DNA of 44,079 nucleotides from Hypsibius dujardini (Eukaryota; Tardigrada; Eutardigrada; Parachela; Hypsibiidae), in assembly GCA_001579985.1 (NCBI GenBank), contig LRSR01006707.1, positions 1 to 44,079 of the forward strand. The letters are read 5' to 3'. The translations under genes and the position numbers were made by a program. A model generated the notes under the pieces. It worked only from the letters and a program-made list of their open reading frames with translations. It was not told the DNA's origin and did not search any database. Below, piece by piece: positions 44,000 through 44,079 of this stretch (positions within the stretch are counted from its first letter, which is position 1; the number at the start of each line of letters is the position of its first letter).

Positions 44000-44079
44000 T
44001 ACGTTACGTCGGTAAATCGATTGATTTATTGCTCATGCTGGATTCCTAGGCTGCCGTGGAAGCCTTCAATTGATTGGTC

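Overview
This is a gene-dense stretch of an animal nuclear genome. Every coding region is split by GT-AG introns, and the exons given here were worked out by hand from splice sites, phase and family similarity. The gene set points to a protostome animal: an egghead/bre-3 type beta-1,4-mannosyltransferase (typical of invertebrates that make mannose-glucose-ceramide glycolipids), a tektin-2 (ciliated or flagellated cells), and otherwise standard metazoan housekeeping genes. Spacing of roughly 4-5 kb per gene suggests a compact genome of the order of 100 Mb. A tardigrade or similar small invertebrate would fit, but that is a guess and nothing in the window proves the species.

Layout, left to right: TPD52-like gene (minus, 3' end off the left edge, 56-1425); a small secreted three-repeat thyroglobulin type-1 protein (plus, 2628-4573); a decayed second copy of it with an insertion (5572-6606); AAGAB, the alpha/gamma-adaptin chaperone (plus, 7490-9200); egh/bre-3 mannosyltransferase (minus, 9820-11752); a 23-exon ORP1L-type oxysterol-binding protein with ankyrin repeats, PH domain, FFAT-like motif and lipid-transfer domain (plus, 12374-22773); tektin-2 (plus, 23096-25710); TOE1 deadenylase (minus, 25834-29414); ELAC2/RNase Z long form (minus, 29760-33032); RAE1 mRNA export factor (plus, 33701-35789); hnRNP L (minus, 36236-40231, 15 exons); BCKDHA, the mitochondrial branched-chain ketoacid dehydrogenase E1-alpha subunit (minus, 40803-43229); and the first exon of a probable MUS81-like gene (plus, from 43867) that leaves the window.

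The genes are not an operon or a pathway cluster. Several sit as head-to-head pairs with short shared upstream regions (TPD52/thyroglobulin, egh/ORP1, ELAC2/RAE1, BCKDHA/MUS81-like) or tail-to-tail pairs (AAGAB/egh, TEKT2/TOE1 only 123 bp apart, RAE1/hnRNP L). Four RNA-processing genes (TOE1, ELAC2, RAE1, HNRNPL) are neighbours, which may be chance.

Introns and spacers hold many short inverted-repeat elements (MITE-like, at least two families present twice), TGTC/CAGA and ATTG microsatellites, and several minisatellites. The most interesting observation is in the hnRNP L intron after RRM2: a strong alternative 3' splice site followed by an in-frame stop, in a CA-rich intron, placed much as the autoregulatory poison exon of vertebrate HNRNPL. 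No rRNA genes, CRISPR arrays, complete tRNA genes or coding transposons were found.
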